This document shows, in pieces, positions 50,297 through 58,752 of a stretch of DNA of 61,410 bases. Under the pieces are notes generated by a model that was not told the origin of the DNA, did no database searches, and saw only the letters and a program-made list of their open reading frames with translations. Position numbers and translations under genes: made by a program. The DNA lies in assembly GCA_014764515.1 (NCBI GenBank), contig JACXWD010000017.1:2757-64166 (forward strand), given 5' to 3'. This DNA comes from Candidatus Polarisedimenticola svalbardensis. Lineage in GTDB: Bacteria; Acidobacteriota; Polarisedimenticolia; Polarisedimenticolales; Polarisedimenticolaceae. Each line of letters starts with the position of its first letter. Position 1 is the stretch's first letter.

Positions 50297-51312
50297 GGGC
50301 GCCTGCCTTTGTAAATGATCCGGGTTTCGATCCTTCGTCTAGGGCTGACGATGGAAAGCACGTCCCCGACAATCGTTTCGGACAACTGGTGGAATGCCGT
50401 GATCGGGTCGTTGTTCAATCCCTGGAACCGCATCTTGCGTTTCACCGTGTCCTGAAAAAGCAACTCTCCGGAGCTTCCGCTGAGGAACAGAAGTTCTACG
50501 CTGAAGTCGAAGTCCTCCATTTCCACAAATCGGGTCTGGCGGACCTTGTGACCGGTAACGGGGCTGACGATATCTACCTCTTCGTATCCCGAACTCTCGC
50601 GGCGATCGTAAAACACCCGCCCGGAGACAATCAGATCGGCGCCGTGGCGGTTCCCCAGGTGCTGCCAGAACTTGCGGTTGGCAGCCAGAGTCTCAAGGGT
50701 TTGTTCGGGGATCGGCGGCGCCGGCGAGACGTCCAGGGGGATGAGTCCCGTGTTACGCCGGAATTCACTGCGCAGGAATCGTACGATTTCCCGATTGATA
50801 TCCAGCAGGTCGGTTTCCTGAAGCAGGAAGCTGGCGACCAGGATATTGCTCATGCCGGAAACGTCCAGCTGGGCCGGCACCGGCAACGGCACCTCCACAG
50901 CCACCGAGCGTTTGGAGGTACCGGGACGCTTGCGTTCCTTCTTGCCTCCGGGAGCGACGGCGAGTTCTTTTTTCCAGAACCGGTTGTAGCCGCGGATGTT
51001 GTAGGCGATCCCCGGCGTTTCGCCGGACAGTTCGGCGATACGCTGGTACAGTTCGCCGGCCTCATCGGACCGGCCACGCACTTCGAGAGCGACCGCGATG
51101 TTGTTGAGGATCATCGGGCTCCCGGGATCGGCTTTCTCGGCGTTTCGCCAGCGGAACAACGCCTCGCGCCAGTTTCCCTTTCCGGCCATTTCAGCCGCAA
51201 ACAGGAGCGGGTCCGAAGGCGGTTTGCCCAGTACGAGACCGGTGGTGAAAATCACCGCCAAAAGGGTCAGGATGGTGGGTGTTCCCACCTGGCGAATTGA
51301 TATGTGCCTCAT
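50293..51312 (-). CDS. Secreted TPR protein with CsgG-like C-terminal part
   Basis: The 339-residue product has a signal sequence or anchor (about 10-30), two TPR-like repeats (about 38-100) and a C-terminal domain with NILVASFLLQETDLLDINREIV and HLGNRHGADLIVSGRVFYD, a pattern seen in CsgG/TolB-N-like periplasmic domains that detect or assemble at the outer membrane. The exact family is not clear. Four-base overlap with the downstream peptidase-propeller-barrel gene suggests they work together. GGAG lies very close to ATG 51312. Confidence 0.6.
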   Translation of the reverse strand: MRHISIRQVGTPTILTLLAVIFTTGLVLGKPPSDPLLFAAEMAGKGNWREALFRWRNAEKADPGSPMILNNIAVALEVRGRSDEAGELYQRIAELSGETPGIAYNIRGYNRFWKKELAVAPGGKKERKRPGTSKRSVAVEVPLPVPAQLDVSGMSNILVASFLLQETDLLDINREIVRFLRSEFRRNTGLIPLDVSPAPPIPEQTLETLAANRKFWQHLGNRHGADLIVSGRVFYDRRESSGYEEVDIVSPVTGHKVRQTRFVEMEDFDFSVELLFLSGSSGELLFQDTVKRKMRFQGLNNDPITAFHQLSETIVGDVLSIVSPRRRIETRIIYKGRRP

Positions 51313-51405
51313 TCTCCGTCAGCCCGGTCGCAGCCATTCCGAAGCCCATGCTCCAGTCATCAGAACAACCACGACACACCCCTCCATTCCATAATACACT
51401 CCGGA

Positions 51406-52701
51406 ATGATGGTAAACCGACAAATCCAACCGGTGCGGGCCGCCCTGAAAGGCGTTTTTCAGGCCCCACCCTCCAAAAGCGCAACCCACCGGGCACTGGT
51501 GACCGCGGCTCTGGCAGAGGGCCGTTCCCTGCTGATCAACCCCCTGGATTCGATGGATACCCGGGTCACCCTGGCCGGGCTTGAGGCGATAGGCGTGCCA
51601 TGCGGCGCGGGCCGGTCCGGCTGGTGGGTGGACGGGATCCCCGCCGGAATGTTGCCGGGCGGCGGGACGATCAACCTCGGCGAGTCGGGGACGTCGATGC
51701 GATTCCTGGCCGCACTGGCCGGTCTCTGCCACCGGCCGGTTGCTTTCACCGGGGTCGGCCGCCTGCCCTCAAGGCCGATGGAAGAGCTGCTCCAGGTGCT
51801 GGAGGCCGGTGGCGCCGTGATCCAACGTGCCGCAGACGGATCGGCGTTGCCGCTGGCCATCGGCTCCGGTCCGAATTCTGCCCGCGGTGGTTCGCTGCGG
51901 ATTCAATCCGGCAGGAGCAGTCAGTTTGCAAGCGCCCTTCTGCTTACAGGCTCCCGGCTGGAGGGCGGTCTGGACCTGAGCCTGTCCACGGATGCGGTCT
52001 CGGTTCCCTATGTGGCGATGACTGCGGCAATCCTGTCCAGGTTCGGAGTCGGGGTGGTGCAGGACGGCCCGTTGCGATGGAGGGTGCCGCAAGGGAGTTA
52101 CAGCGGCAGGACATGGACCGTTGAAGGAGACTGGTCGTCGGCGTCCTACCTGCTGGCGTCGGCGGCTGTCGCCGGCGGCTCGGTCCGGGTGCGCGGCCTC
52201 GAGCCCGGCTCCCACCAGCCCGACGCTGCCCTGCTGCCGGTGCTGATCCGATGCGGTCACAGAGTGACCGTTGAAGAGGATGAGGTAACGGTGGACGGCC
52301 AGGGGCCGACAGCAGGGTTCGAGGAAGATGTTTCCTCCTGCCCCGACCTTGCGCCCACGCTGGCGATCCTCGGGCTGTTCTCCAGGGAGCATTGCGAAAT
52401 CCGGTCCGCCGGAATCCTGCGGTACAAGGAATCGGACCGGCTTCAGCTTCTGGCCGAAAACCTTGGCCGCCTGGGCCGGCCGGTAGAGATCCGTGGAGAC
52501 GACCTGGTGCTGCCGGAGTGCCACGGCGCAAGGCTGGAGGGGGCTGAGATCCGAACCGACGCCGACCACAGGATCGCCATGGCTTTCGCCGTTGCGGGGC
52601 TGGTACTCCCGGGTATGGCGATCAGGGACGCCCAGTGTGTGTGCAAGTCCAATCCCGGGTTCTGGGCTCAGCTGGAGCGGCTGGAGACCGGCGCAGCCTG
52701 A
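51406..52701 (+). CDS. aroA: 3-phosphoshikimate 1-carboxyvinyltransferase (EPSP synthase)
   Basis: The 431-residue enzyme joins shikimate-3-phosphate with phosphoenolpyruvate in the shikimate pathway. PPSKSATHRALVTAALAEG near the N-terminus, LGESGTSMRFLAAL, GRLPSRPMEELL, and RYKESDRLQLLAENL correspond to the substrate-binding motifs; DADHRIAMAFAVAG is also typical. ATG 51406 (or the adjacent ATG 51409) is used; the frame is open for 34 codons upstream without family similarity and would overlap the divergent TPR gene. No other shikimate gene is nearby. Confidence 0.95.
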   Translation: MMVNRQIQPVRAALKGVFQAPPSKSATHRALVTAALAEGRSLLINPLDSMDTRVTLAGLEAIGVPCGAGRSGWWVDGIPAGMLPGGGTINLGESGTSMRFLAALAGLCHRPVAFTGVGRLPSRPMEELLQVLEAGGAVIQRAADGSALPLAIGSGPNSARGGSLRIQSGRSSQFASALLLTGSRLEGGLDLSLSTDAVSVPYVAMTAAILSRFGVGVVQDGPLRWRVPQGSYSGRTWTVEGDWSSASYLLASAAVAGGSVRVRGLEPGSHQPDAALLPVLIRCGHRVTVEEDEVTVDGQGPTAGFEEDVSSCPDLAPTLAILGLFSREHCEIRSAGILRYKESDRLQLLAENLGRLGRPVEIRGDDLVLPECHGARLEGAEIRTDADHRIAMAFAVAGLVLPGMAIRDAQCVCKSNPGFWAQLERLETGAA

Positions 52702-52705
52702 GAGA

Positions 52706-53929
52706 TCAGAACTGGAAGCTCAGGGTGGACTTTACGCCTTCGTAAACCAGGTCCTGGGAGCGGAACACCCCGCCTACCGGTTGCCCGATCCGTGCCAGCA
52801 CGTCCGGGATGGTCAACTGGGTCGGCAGCAGCACCACATCGTGGTAGGCGTTCGTTGTATACGCCACCTCGAAGAACAGGCCGGACAACAGTTGTACCCG
52901 CACCCCCGCCTCGGCGCTGACATTCCACACGTCCTTGTCGAACTCGGAGGACACTTCCGCCGGAATCGACAGCAGCGAGGAGCCGCCGCCACCCGGATCC
53001 TGCAGCAGGGTGAAGAAGCCACCGCTGTCGGTCTGCATGGACTGGAACAGGAAGGAGAGACGGGCCTCACCGAACAGCTGGAGTCGATCCCGGAAATACT
53101 TGATTTCAAATCCGAGGGAGGCGGTGGGACCGACGCCGGTGGTTTCCTGGGTGAAGATCAGCGGGTTCTGGAATCCGCCGCTGGTCCAGCCGAACTGGTT
53201 GTTGTCGTTGGAGATCCAGAACGTTGCCGGAACGTTGCCGCCGTATTCCAGGTACCGCATGCCGGCGCTCCACGTGCCTCCGTAGCGCCTGCCGCCAAAC
53301 CAGCGCCGGTACTGCACATCGTAAGTCTGAACGGAGTTCTGCATGTCGGTTTGAGCCGGATTGTCGATGACTACCACAGGCGATCCGGAGTAGATGATTT
53401 CGTTCGGATCCACTTCGCTGTCGCCGTCGGTGTCGTTTACGTCGGCGAACCAGGTCGGCAGGAACATCTCAGAGTGCAGAGTGCCGTTGCTGATTTCCAT
53501 GGTCCACCAGGGAACCAGGGGCAGGGCGGCGCTGCCGATGTCCGAATCGGAAGTCAGGGAGGCCCACTGCCCGGTGGCGGTCATGGAGTACGTGTCTTCC
53601 CGGTGGCCGTTGTAGGTGGCCTCGAAGCGACCCTTGTCGTGGGGCAACTGCCATCCGATGGTGGCCTGGCCGTATGTGAAATCGCTGAACGAGATCAGGC
53701 TGGTGGAATTGAAGGTGCCGTTGTTCCGGATATTCGCTTCAAGATTATCCATTGACATGGCGCCGCCACCGGCCTCGAGGAACAGCGCGAACCGCCGGGC
53801 GGCCGATTGCCCCTTGTCCTCGTCACTACCCGCTTCTTCGGCAGGGGCCTGCGCCAGCAGGAACTGCGCGGATCCGGCCAGCATGCATAGCAGGAGGATG
53901 GCGTACACCGGGATTCTGTTCGTTTTCAT
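52706..53929 (-). CDS. Outer-membrane beta-barrel protein
   Basis: A 407-residue secreted protein: signal peptide ending near QFLLAQA (residue 27), then an acidic linker and many alternating-hydrophobic strands rich in Tyr, Trp and Gly, ending in TLSFQF with the C-terminal Phe needed for barrel insertion. The pattern (YDVQYRRWFGGRRYGGTWSAGMRYLEYGG, split here over two strands) recalls Lpg1974-like porins, but I cannot assign it firmly. It converges on aroA with a four-base gap and has a strong sigma-70 promoter at 54019-54047. Confidence 0.75.
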   Translation of the reverse strand: MKTNRIPVYAILLLCMLAGSAQFLLAQAPAEEAGSDEDKGQSAARRFALFLEAGGGAMSMDNLEANIRNNGTFNSTSLISFSDFTYGQATIGWQLPHDKGRFEATYNGHREDTYSMTATGQWASLTSDSDIGSAALPLVPWWTMEISNGTLHSEMFLPTWFADVNDTDGDSEVDPNEIIYSGSPVVVIDNPAQTDMQNSVQTYDVQYRRWFGGRRYGGTWSAGMRYLEYGGNVPATFWISNDNNQFGWTSGGFQNPLIFTQETTGVGPTASLGFEIKYFRDRLQLFGEARLSFLFQSMQTDSGGFFTLLQDPGGGGSSLLSIPAEVSSEFDKDVWNVSAEAGVRVQLLSGLFFEVAYTTNAYHDVVLLPTQLTIPDVLARIGQPVGGVFRSQDLVYEGVKSTLSFQF

Positions 53930-54018
53930 AGACGACCGCCCCTAGACCTGCCGCACCGGTGCACCTAGCTAGCCCCGGACGACCTGATTTTGACCCTTGC
54001 GAGACTGTAGAATGCACT

Positions 54019-54047
54019 TTTATAGGTGAACCTAGTGGTTGAGTCAA
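54019..54047 (-). promoter_or_regulatory. Sigma-70 promoter for the outer-membrane protein gene
   Basis: Minus strand TTGACT (54047-54042), exactly 17 bases, TATAAA (54024-54019). Start predicted near 54012, leader about 83 bases. The leader contains the palindrome GGTGCACCGGTGC, of unknown meaning. Confidence 0.65.
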
Positions 54048-54222
54048 GGTGGCCAGGTCACGAAATATGCGATTTCCACGGTTTGTGCTGCATCGGTGCA
54101 GATTGGCTGGATCGTTGTAAATCGCAGTATTTGGTCATGTTATGATCCGGTCGCCCTGGCCGCACCGGGTTTCTGGGTTGGTGGACGAACTGTCGGTGCA
54201 TCGCGCAGGAGGGTAAGACGCT

Positions 54223-54408
54223 TTGAAAAAGCTAGTGTTATCAACAAGTACCCGCCGAATTCTCATCCTCGCCACCCTGATTTTGACTGCCGCCAGCCCC
54301 GTACTGGCCTCCGGGTTCAGCATCTTCGAGCAGAGCGCCAAGGCTTCCGGCCAGGCCGGAGCATGGTCTCCCACCCGTTTTTTTGATCGGCCGGGTGCTG
54401 TCGGTTGA
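54223..54408 (+). pseudogene. Truncated remnant of a FadL-type outer-membrane transporter gene
   Basis: A TTG start with a very strong ribosome site (AGGAGGG, nine bases upstream) opens a 61-codon frame. It encodes a good signal peptide and then ASGFSIFEQSAKASGQAGAW, the usual mature N-terminus (hatch region) of FadL/OMPP1 long-chain fatty acid transporters, which are normally about 400 residues. After AGAW the similarity is lost and a TGA follows at 54406-54408. The rest of the gene is missing; a sigma-54 promoter for the next gene begins six bases later, suggesting a deletion junction around 54365-54410. A truncated, perhaps still translated, leftover. Confidence 0.7.
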
Positions 54409-54413
54409 CACCC

Positions 54414-54429
54414 TGGCACCGGGATTGCA
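54414..54429 (+). promoter_or_regulatory. Sigma-54 promoter for the VWA protein gene
   Basis: TGGCACCGGGATTGCA fits the -24/-12 consensus TGGCACG-N4-TTGCA at all but one fixed position, with GG and GC 12 bases apart. The start is expected near 54440, leaving a 26-base leader with GGGGAGAG before ATG 54466. It needs an NtrC-type activator; two are encoded in this window. Confidence 0.75.
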
Positions 54430-54465
54430 AATTAAAAGGGTGCTGTCGAAAACCTGGGGAGAGCG

Positions 54466-55497
54466 ATGAAGAAGATCCGGATCCTGGCGCCGATAGTCCT
54501 GATGATGATGGTGGTTTTCCTGCCGGTATCGGCAGGAGAGCAAACTGCTGTGGAAGAGCCGAAAACCGCCGAGGAGCTGGTCCCGGGTTTTACCCGGTCC
54601 GGAGGGATCCCCAAGGACATCGATGACGAAACCCTGGACAAGATCCTGAGGATGCATCAGGTGGAGCAGTCCAATGTCCGGATGATTCTCCTGCCGGCGG
54701 CGGTTACCAACAAGCGGGGCCGGACGGTGCGGGGCCTGACCCAGGAAAAGTTCCAGCTCCTCGAGGACACCATCCCTCAGGAGATCGAGTTCTTCGCCTC
54801 GGAAACCACCGAGCCGATCCACATCGCATTCCTGCTGGACGTCTCCGGCAGCATGCGGCAGATCGGCAAGCTTCAGGCTGCCAAGGAGGCGATCCGGTAC
54901 TTCGTCGAGGCATTGCGCCCGGAGGACCGCTTCGCCCTGATCTGCTTTGCCGATGATCAGGTTGCCTGGGTCACCGAGTTCACTTCGGACCGTGAAATCT
55001 TCCTGGCACGGCTGGACGTCCAGCGCGGGTACGGCAAATCGGCGATCTTTGATGCGGTGGCCGCCACACCCAAACTGGTGGACGAGAAGATCAAGGGCAA
55101 GAAGGCGATTGTCATGATCTCCGATGGGGTAGACAACGCCAGCGAACTTTCCAACTGGGAGGCACTCAGGCTGGCCCGGCAGGTCAACGTGCCGATCTAC
55201 TCCCTGGGGTTCACAGGCCTGCGCAAGGAGTTGCGTCTCGAAGGCACCACGGCCATCAATCTGCGCCTCATGGCGACCTTCTCCCGGGAGACCGGAGGGC
55301 GCCTGTTCGGAGTTCACGACCCGGCGGAGTTGAAAGAGGCGGTAGCGGAAATTGAAGGTGAGCTGCGCCTTCAGTACATGATCGGTTACTACCCGAACCG
55401 CAGGCAGTGGGACGGACATTTCCGGCGGGTTTTACTGACAACCAAGGATCCGGATCACTCCGTTCGCACCCGCAAGGGCTATTACGCCGAGCCCTGA
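54466..55497 (+). CDS. Secreted VWA-domain protein (Acidobacteria-type)
   Basis: The 343-residue protein has a signal peptide (about 1-23), a short beta-rich lead-in (RMILLPAAVTNKRGRTVRGL then LTQEKFQLLEDTIPQEI), and a von Willebrand A domain with the metal site DVSGSM (about 125-130) and ISDGVDNAS later. This layout matches the VWFA-related proteins abundant in Acidobacteriota, whose function is unknown; they are presumed to bind protein partners through a divalent metal. Downstream, 55498-55906 holds no gene. Confidence 0.88.
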   Translation: MKKIRILAPIVLMMMVVFLPVSAGEQTAVEEPKTAEELVPGFTRSGGIPKDIDDETLDKILRMHQVEQSNVRMILLPAAVTNKRGRTVRGLTQEKFQLLEDTIPQEIEFFASETTEPIHIAFLLDVSGSMRQIGKLQAAKEAIRYFVEALRPEDRFALICFADDQVAWVTEFTSDREIFLARLDVQRGYGKSAIFDAVAATPKLVDEKIKGKKAIVMISDGVDNASELSNWEALRLARQVNVPIYSLGFTGLRKELRLEGTTAINLRLMATFSRETGGRLFGVHDPAELKEAVAEIEGELRLQYMIGYYPNRRQWDGHFRRVLLTTKDPDHSVRTRKGYYAEP

Positions 55498-55715
55498 TCC
55501 AGCCCGGTGAGTGTGCAATAAATACACGGTCCGGATACGGACAAGGCAGATATTGCCCGCCCCAGCCCGAAAATAGTTAAAATAATATTGAAATAAACCG
55601 GTTTTACGGTGAATTACGATCCCGAAATTCTGGCACCGGTTTTGTATTGATTCCCGGGTGGAAGGAGCCTGTCCGGTTTCCTCTCATGATTTGGCCTGGG
55701 GCATCTATCTTAGAC

Positions 55716-55768
55716 CTTCGGGGACACCCCCTTTCCCCCGGATGGTCGACGCGCCTTGATCCCCGAAG
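55716..55768. repeat. Remnant GGGGACA-type hairpin
   Basis: CTTCGGGGA (55716-55724) and TCCCCGAAG (55760-55768) are exact inverse copies around a 35-base loop that begins CACCCCC, like the inner end of the elements at 6000 and 40531. It lies in the 409-base gene-free stretch between the VWA and OmpA-like genes, which also holds a weak hairpin at its left (AAACCGGT/ACCGGTTT around 55595-55644). Confidence 0.5.
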
Positions 55769-55817
55769 CCATTGAGGGAGCCAGGACAGGCCCGTTTTTG
55801 ACTTTATTAGAGACAGG

Positions 55818-55846
55818 TTGCAACAGTTCAGACCTATGGGTAGAGT
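55818..55846 (+). promoter_or_regulatory. Sigma-70-like promoter for the OmpA-like lipoprotein gene
   Basis: TTGCAA (55818-55823), 17 bases, TAGAGT (55841-55846). The start would be near 55853, giving a leader of about 54 bases that contains GAAGGAGA before ATG 55907. Confidence 0.45.
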
Positions 55847-55906
55847 ACGCCTGTCCACGTTGGAATCCTCCCGGTGATTTCCGGGATCAGGAAGGAGATA
55901 CAGATC

Positions 55907-56563
55907 ATGAAGAGTCGCTCCATCGCCCTGTTGGCCGTAGTCGTCGCCCTGACTCTGGTGGCCTCCACAGGTTGTATCACGAAGAAGCTCTATCGTGCCG
56001 ACCTCGAAGAGAACAACCAGAAAGTGACGACCCTGGAATCGGGCATCGAAGAGAACGAACGGCGTGTTGCCGACCTCAAAACCGAAACCGATACCCGGCT
56101 GGCCGAACTTTCCGGCAAGACCGAAAAGGCAGTCGCCATCGGTAGCAATGCCATGACCGCCGCGGAAGAGGCCAAGGTCGCTGCCGCCAAGGCTGCCGAC
56201 GGAAAGCTGATCTGGAGTGAGACCCTCTCCGACGATCGGGTGAAGTTCTCCTTTGACCAGACCGAAATTCCGGATGCCGCGGCAAGTCTTCTGGACGACC
56301 TGGCCGGCAAGATCAAGGCCTACGGCAAAGCGGTCTACGTCGAGATCGAGGGACACACCGACAACATCGGCAGCGATGACTACAACATGGAGCTGTCCGG
56401 CAAGCGTGCCGAGGCTGTGCGTCGCTATATGAACGAGAAGGGCGGCATTCCGCTGCACGCCATCAGCGTCATTGCATTCGGCGAATCCAACCCTGTGGCC
56501 GACAACGGCAGTTCCGACGGTCGTTCCGCGAACCGCCGGGTTGTTGTCCGGGTTCTCGAGTAG
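55907..56563 (+). CDS. OmpA/Pal-like peptidoglycan-binding lipoprotein
   Basis: A 218-residue lipoprotein. The signal peptide ends in the lipobox VASTGC (Cys23), followed by a coiled-coil segment (about 33-95, Glu/Lys/Ala-rich) and a C-terminal OmpA domain (about 105-218) with VEIEGHTDNIGSDDYNMELS, the region that holds diaminopimelate of peptidoglycan. It would tie the outer membrane to the wall. Probable abundant structural protein: good ribosome site, own promoter and a strong terminator. The coiled coil sets it apart from plain Pal. Confidence 0.9.
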   Translation: MKSRSIALLAVVVALTLVASTGCITKKLYRADLEENNQKVTTLESGIEENERRVADLKTETDTRLAELSGKTEKAVAIGSNAMTAAEEAKVAAAKAADGKLIWSETLSDDRVKFSFDQTEIPDAAASLLDDLAGKIKAYGKAVYVEIEGHTDNIGSDDYNMELSGKRAEAVRRYMNEKGGIPLHAISVIAFGESNPVADNGSSDGRSANRRVVVRVLE

Positions 56564-56599
56564 CAGTACGCCCTCCCTTTAGGGCGCCAAGGTTTTGAC

Positions 56600-56646
56600 A
56601 GGACGCGGTGTCTGGCCTCCCGGTCAGGCACCGCGTCCTTTTTTTG
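56600..56646 (+). terminator. Rho-independent terminator after the OmpA-like gene
   Basis: AGGACGCGGTGTCTG pairs with CAGGCACCGCGTCCT (one internal mismatch region) across a ten-base loop, followed by seven T. It lies 36 bases after the stop codon and 53 bases before the next gene. Confidence 0.92.
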
Positions 56647-56698
56647 TTGGGAATACTCCTGTTGAGCCTAGAATGCCCGAGACGGCAGGGAGGAAAAC

Positions 56699-58561
56699 AT
56701 GGCCCGGGACTTCAACAAGCTGGTCGGTGAAAGGGTGGTGGTGTTTGACGGCGCCATGGGAACCCGTCTCTACGACCTGGGGGTTTTCCTCAATCGCTGT
56801 TTCGACGAGCTGAATCTTTCCGCCCCTTCCCTGGTGGAAGATGTACACCGCAGCTATGTCGACGTCGGCGTGGATGTTCTGGAGACCAACACCTTCGGAG
56901 CCAACGCAGTCAAGTTGGGCAAGCATGGCCTTGGCGAAAGCCTGGACCGGATCAACGAGACCGGGGCGGCCCTGGCCCGCAATGCGGCCGGCGAGTCGGT
57001 TCTGGTGGCCGGGGCGATCGGACCCCTGGGCGTGAGGATCGAACCATGGGGCCCGACAGCCGTTGAAGAAGCGGCCGAAATGTTCGCCGCCCAGGCTGCG
57101 GCCCTGGAACGGGGCGGTGTGGATATGTTCTCGGTGGAGACGTTCTTCGATCTGCCGGAGATCGAGGCTGCCATCCGGGGCGTAAGGTCGGTTTCAAAGC
57201 TGCCGATCGTGGCCCAGATTACTCTTGAAGACGACGGCACCAGCCTGGAAGGTGTAGCGCCGGAACTGTTCGGCCCCCAACTGGCGGCCCTCCCGATTGA
57301 CGGCGTCGGTGTGAACTGTTCCGTCGGTCCTGCGGCGATGATGGACGCGGTGGAGAAACTGGCGGCCGTAGTGGATCTCCCGGTGATCGCCCAGCCGAAC
57401 GCCGGCAAGCCCAGGATTGTTGAAAATCGCAACCTGTACCTCTGCAGTCCGGAGTACATGGCGACGTTCGCCTCCCGTTTCATCGCCGCTGGAGCCAGGA
57501 TCGTAGGCGGTTGCTGCGGGACGACGCCGGACCACCTGGCCGCCATACGCAGGGCGGTGCGGGCGGCGGCTCCAATGGCGGCCCGAACCCGGCCGCCCAG
57601 GATCGAGTTGCCGGAAGACCGCACCGGCAAGCAGGCCAAAGCGGTCCCCATGGCGAAGCGATCCAGGTTTGCCGCCCGCCTGGCGGAAGGCAGGTTCCCG
57701 ATCAGCGTGGAAATGCTGCCGCCACGAGGTGTGGAGCTGGACAAATGCCTCAAGGGAGGGGAGCGCCTCAGGGATGCCGGTATCGACGTCATCAATATCC
57801 CGGACGGCCCCAGGGCCTCGGCCAGGGTCAGTCCGATGGCCATGGCGGTCAGGCTGGAGCGGGAGTTGGGGGTCGAGACGCTGATCCACTACTGCTGTCG
57901 GGACCGCAACCTCCTGGGAATGCAGTCGGATCTTCTGGGTGCTCATGTGCTCGGCCTCAGGAACGTTCTGATCATCACCGGCGACCCACCCAAGCTTGGT
58001 GATTATCCCGATGCCACCGCTGTTTTCGATGTGGATTCCATCGGCCTCACCAACATGGTTCAGCGTCTCAACCATGGAGTGGATGTCGGGGGCAACCTGA
58101 TCGGTGAACCGACGGCGTTCTGCTTCGGTGTCGGCGTCAACCCTGGAGTGCTGGACCTGGGGCGGGAGATTTCGCGACTGGAGTGGAAAGTTGAAGCCGG
58201 TGCGGAGTTCGCCATCAGCCAACCGGTGTTCGATGTGGAGCAGTTCCTGGCCTTCAAGGAAAAAATCGCCCATCTGGATGTGCCGATCCTGGCAGGGATC
58301 TGGCCCCTGGCCTCGTATCGCAACGCCGAGTTCATGAACAACGAGGTTCCGGGGGTCCATGTTCCGGAATCGATCCTGCGGCGGATGCAGAAGACGGAGA
58401 CTGGGGAGACGGCGCGAAACGAAGGGATCGCAATCGCCCGGGAGATGCTGACGGCGCTGTTGCCCCATATCCAGGGGGCTCAGATCGCCGCCCCGTTCGG
58501 GAGGTACCTGACCGCGGTGGATGTGGCCCGGGCGGTTCCTGCGGATCGCCGGGGAGACTGA
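56699..58561 (+). CDS. Homocysteine S-methyltransferase / methylenetetrahydrofolate reductase fusion
   Basis: A 620-residue two-domain protein. The N-terminal half (about 8-285) is a cobalamin-free homocysteine methyltransferase-type barrel with FDGAMGTRLYDLG and zinc ligands Cys207 and Cys272-Cys273 (GGCCGTTPDHL). The C-terminal half (about 320-610) is an MTHFR-type FAD barrel starting ISVEMLPPRGVELDKC and containing NVLIITGDPPKLGDYPDA. It probably reduces methylene-THF and/or passes methyl groups to homocysteine; equivalent fusions (YitJ type) are known. GGGAGG precedes ATG 56699. Confidence 0.92.
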   Translation: MARDFNKLVGERVVVFDGAMGTRLYDLGVFLNRCFDELNLSAPSLVEDVHRSYVDVGVDVLETNTFGANAVKLGKHGLGESLDRINETGAALARNAAGESVLVAGAIGPLGVRIEPWGPTAVEEAAEMFAAQAAALERGGVDMFSVETFFDLPEIEAAIRGVRSVSKLPIVAQITLEDDGTSLEGVAPELFGPQLAALPIDGVGVNCSVGPAAMMDAVEKLAAVVDLPVIAQPNAGKPRIVENRNLYLCSPEYMATFASRFIAAGARIVGGCCGTTPDHLAAIRRAVRAAAPMAARTRPPRIELPEDRTGKQAKAVPMAKRSRFAARLAEGRFPISVEMLPPRGVELDKCLKGGERLRDAGIDVINIPDGPRASARVSPMAMAVRLERELGVETLIHYCCRDRNLLGMQSDLLGAHVLGLRNVLIITGDPPKLGDYPDATAVFDVDSIGLTNMVQRLNHGVDVGGNLIGEPTAFCFGVGVNPGVLDLGREISRLEWKVEAGAEFAISQPVFDVEQFLAFKEKIAHLDVPILAGIWPLASYRNAEFMNNEVPGVHVPESILRRMQKTETGETARNEGIAIAREMLTALLPHIQGAQIAAPFGRYLTAVDVARAVPADRRGD

Positions 58562-58670
58562 CCTGTCGCGAGGTCCCGGTTGTCCGCCGGAGAGGACATC
58601 TGCCGGTGGTGGAGGCCGGTCGTGGCACAGAAAACCTCTGTATTATGGGAAATGTTGATATGGATCGGTC

Positions 58671-58686
58671 TGGCCCGGCCCTTGCA
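58671..58686 (+). promoter_or_regulatory. Sigma-54 promoter for the outer-membrane protein at 58753
   Basis: TGGCCCGGCCCTTGCA has the invariant GG and GC 12 bases apart and a perfect TTGCA -12 box. The start is expected near 58697, giving a 56-base leader. About 120 bases upstream of that start is an inverted repeat GACCT-N6-AGGTC (58560-58575), a possible activator site. Nothing else is evident in 58562-58752. Confidence 0.75.
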
Positions 58687-58752
58687 ATCTCTTCTATCCC
58701 ACACAGAATCCCGGCCATGCAGGGTTGAACCCGGGCCGGTTTGGAGGCGGAA

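Noticed and set aside
54039-54386. 115-codon plus-strand frame over the promoter region and fadL remnant
   Set aside because: No ribosome site or similarity, and in a different frame from the signal peptide that is clearly readable.
55631-55646. TGGCACCGGTTTTGTA upstream of the OmpA-like gene as sigma-54 promoter
   Set aside because: The invariant -12 GC is GT, it lies about 270 bases from the gene, and it is part of a terminator-like hairpin.
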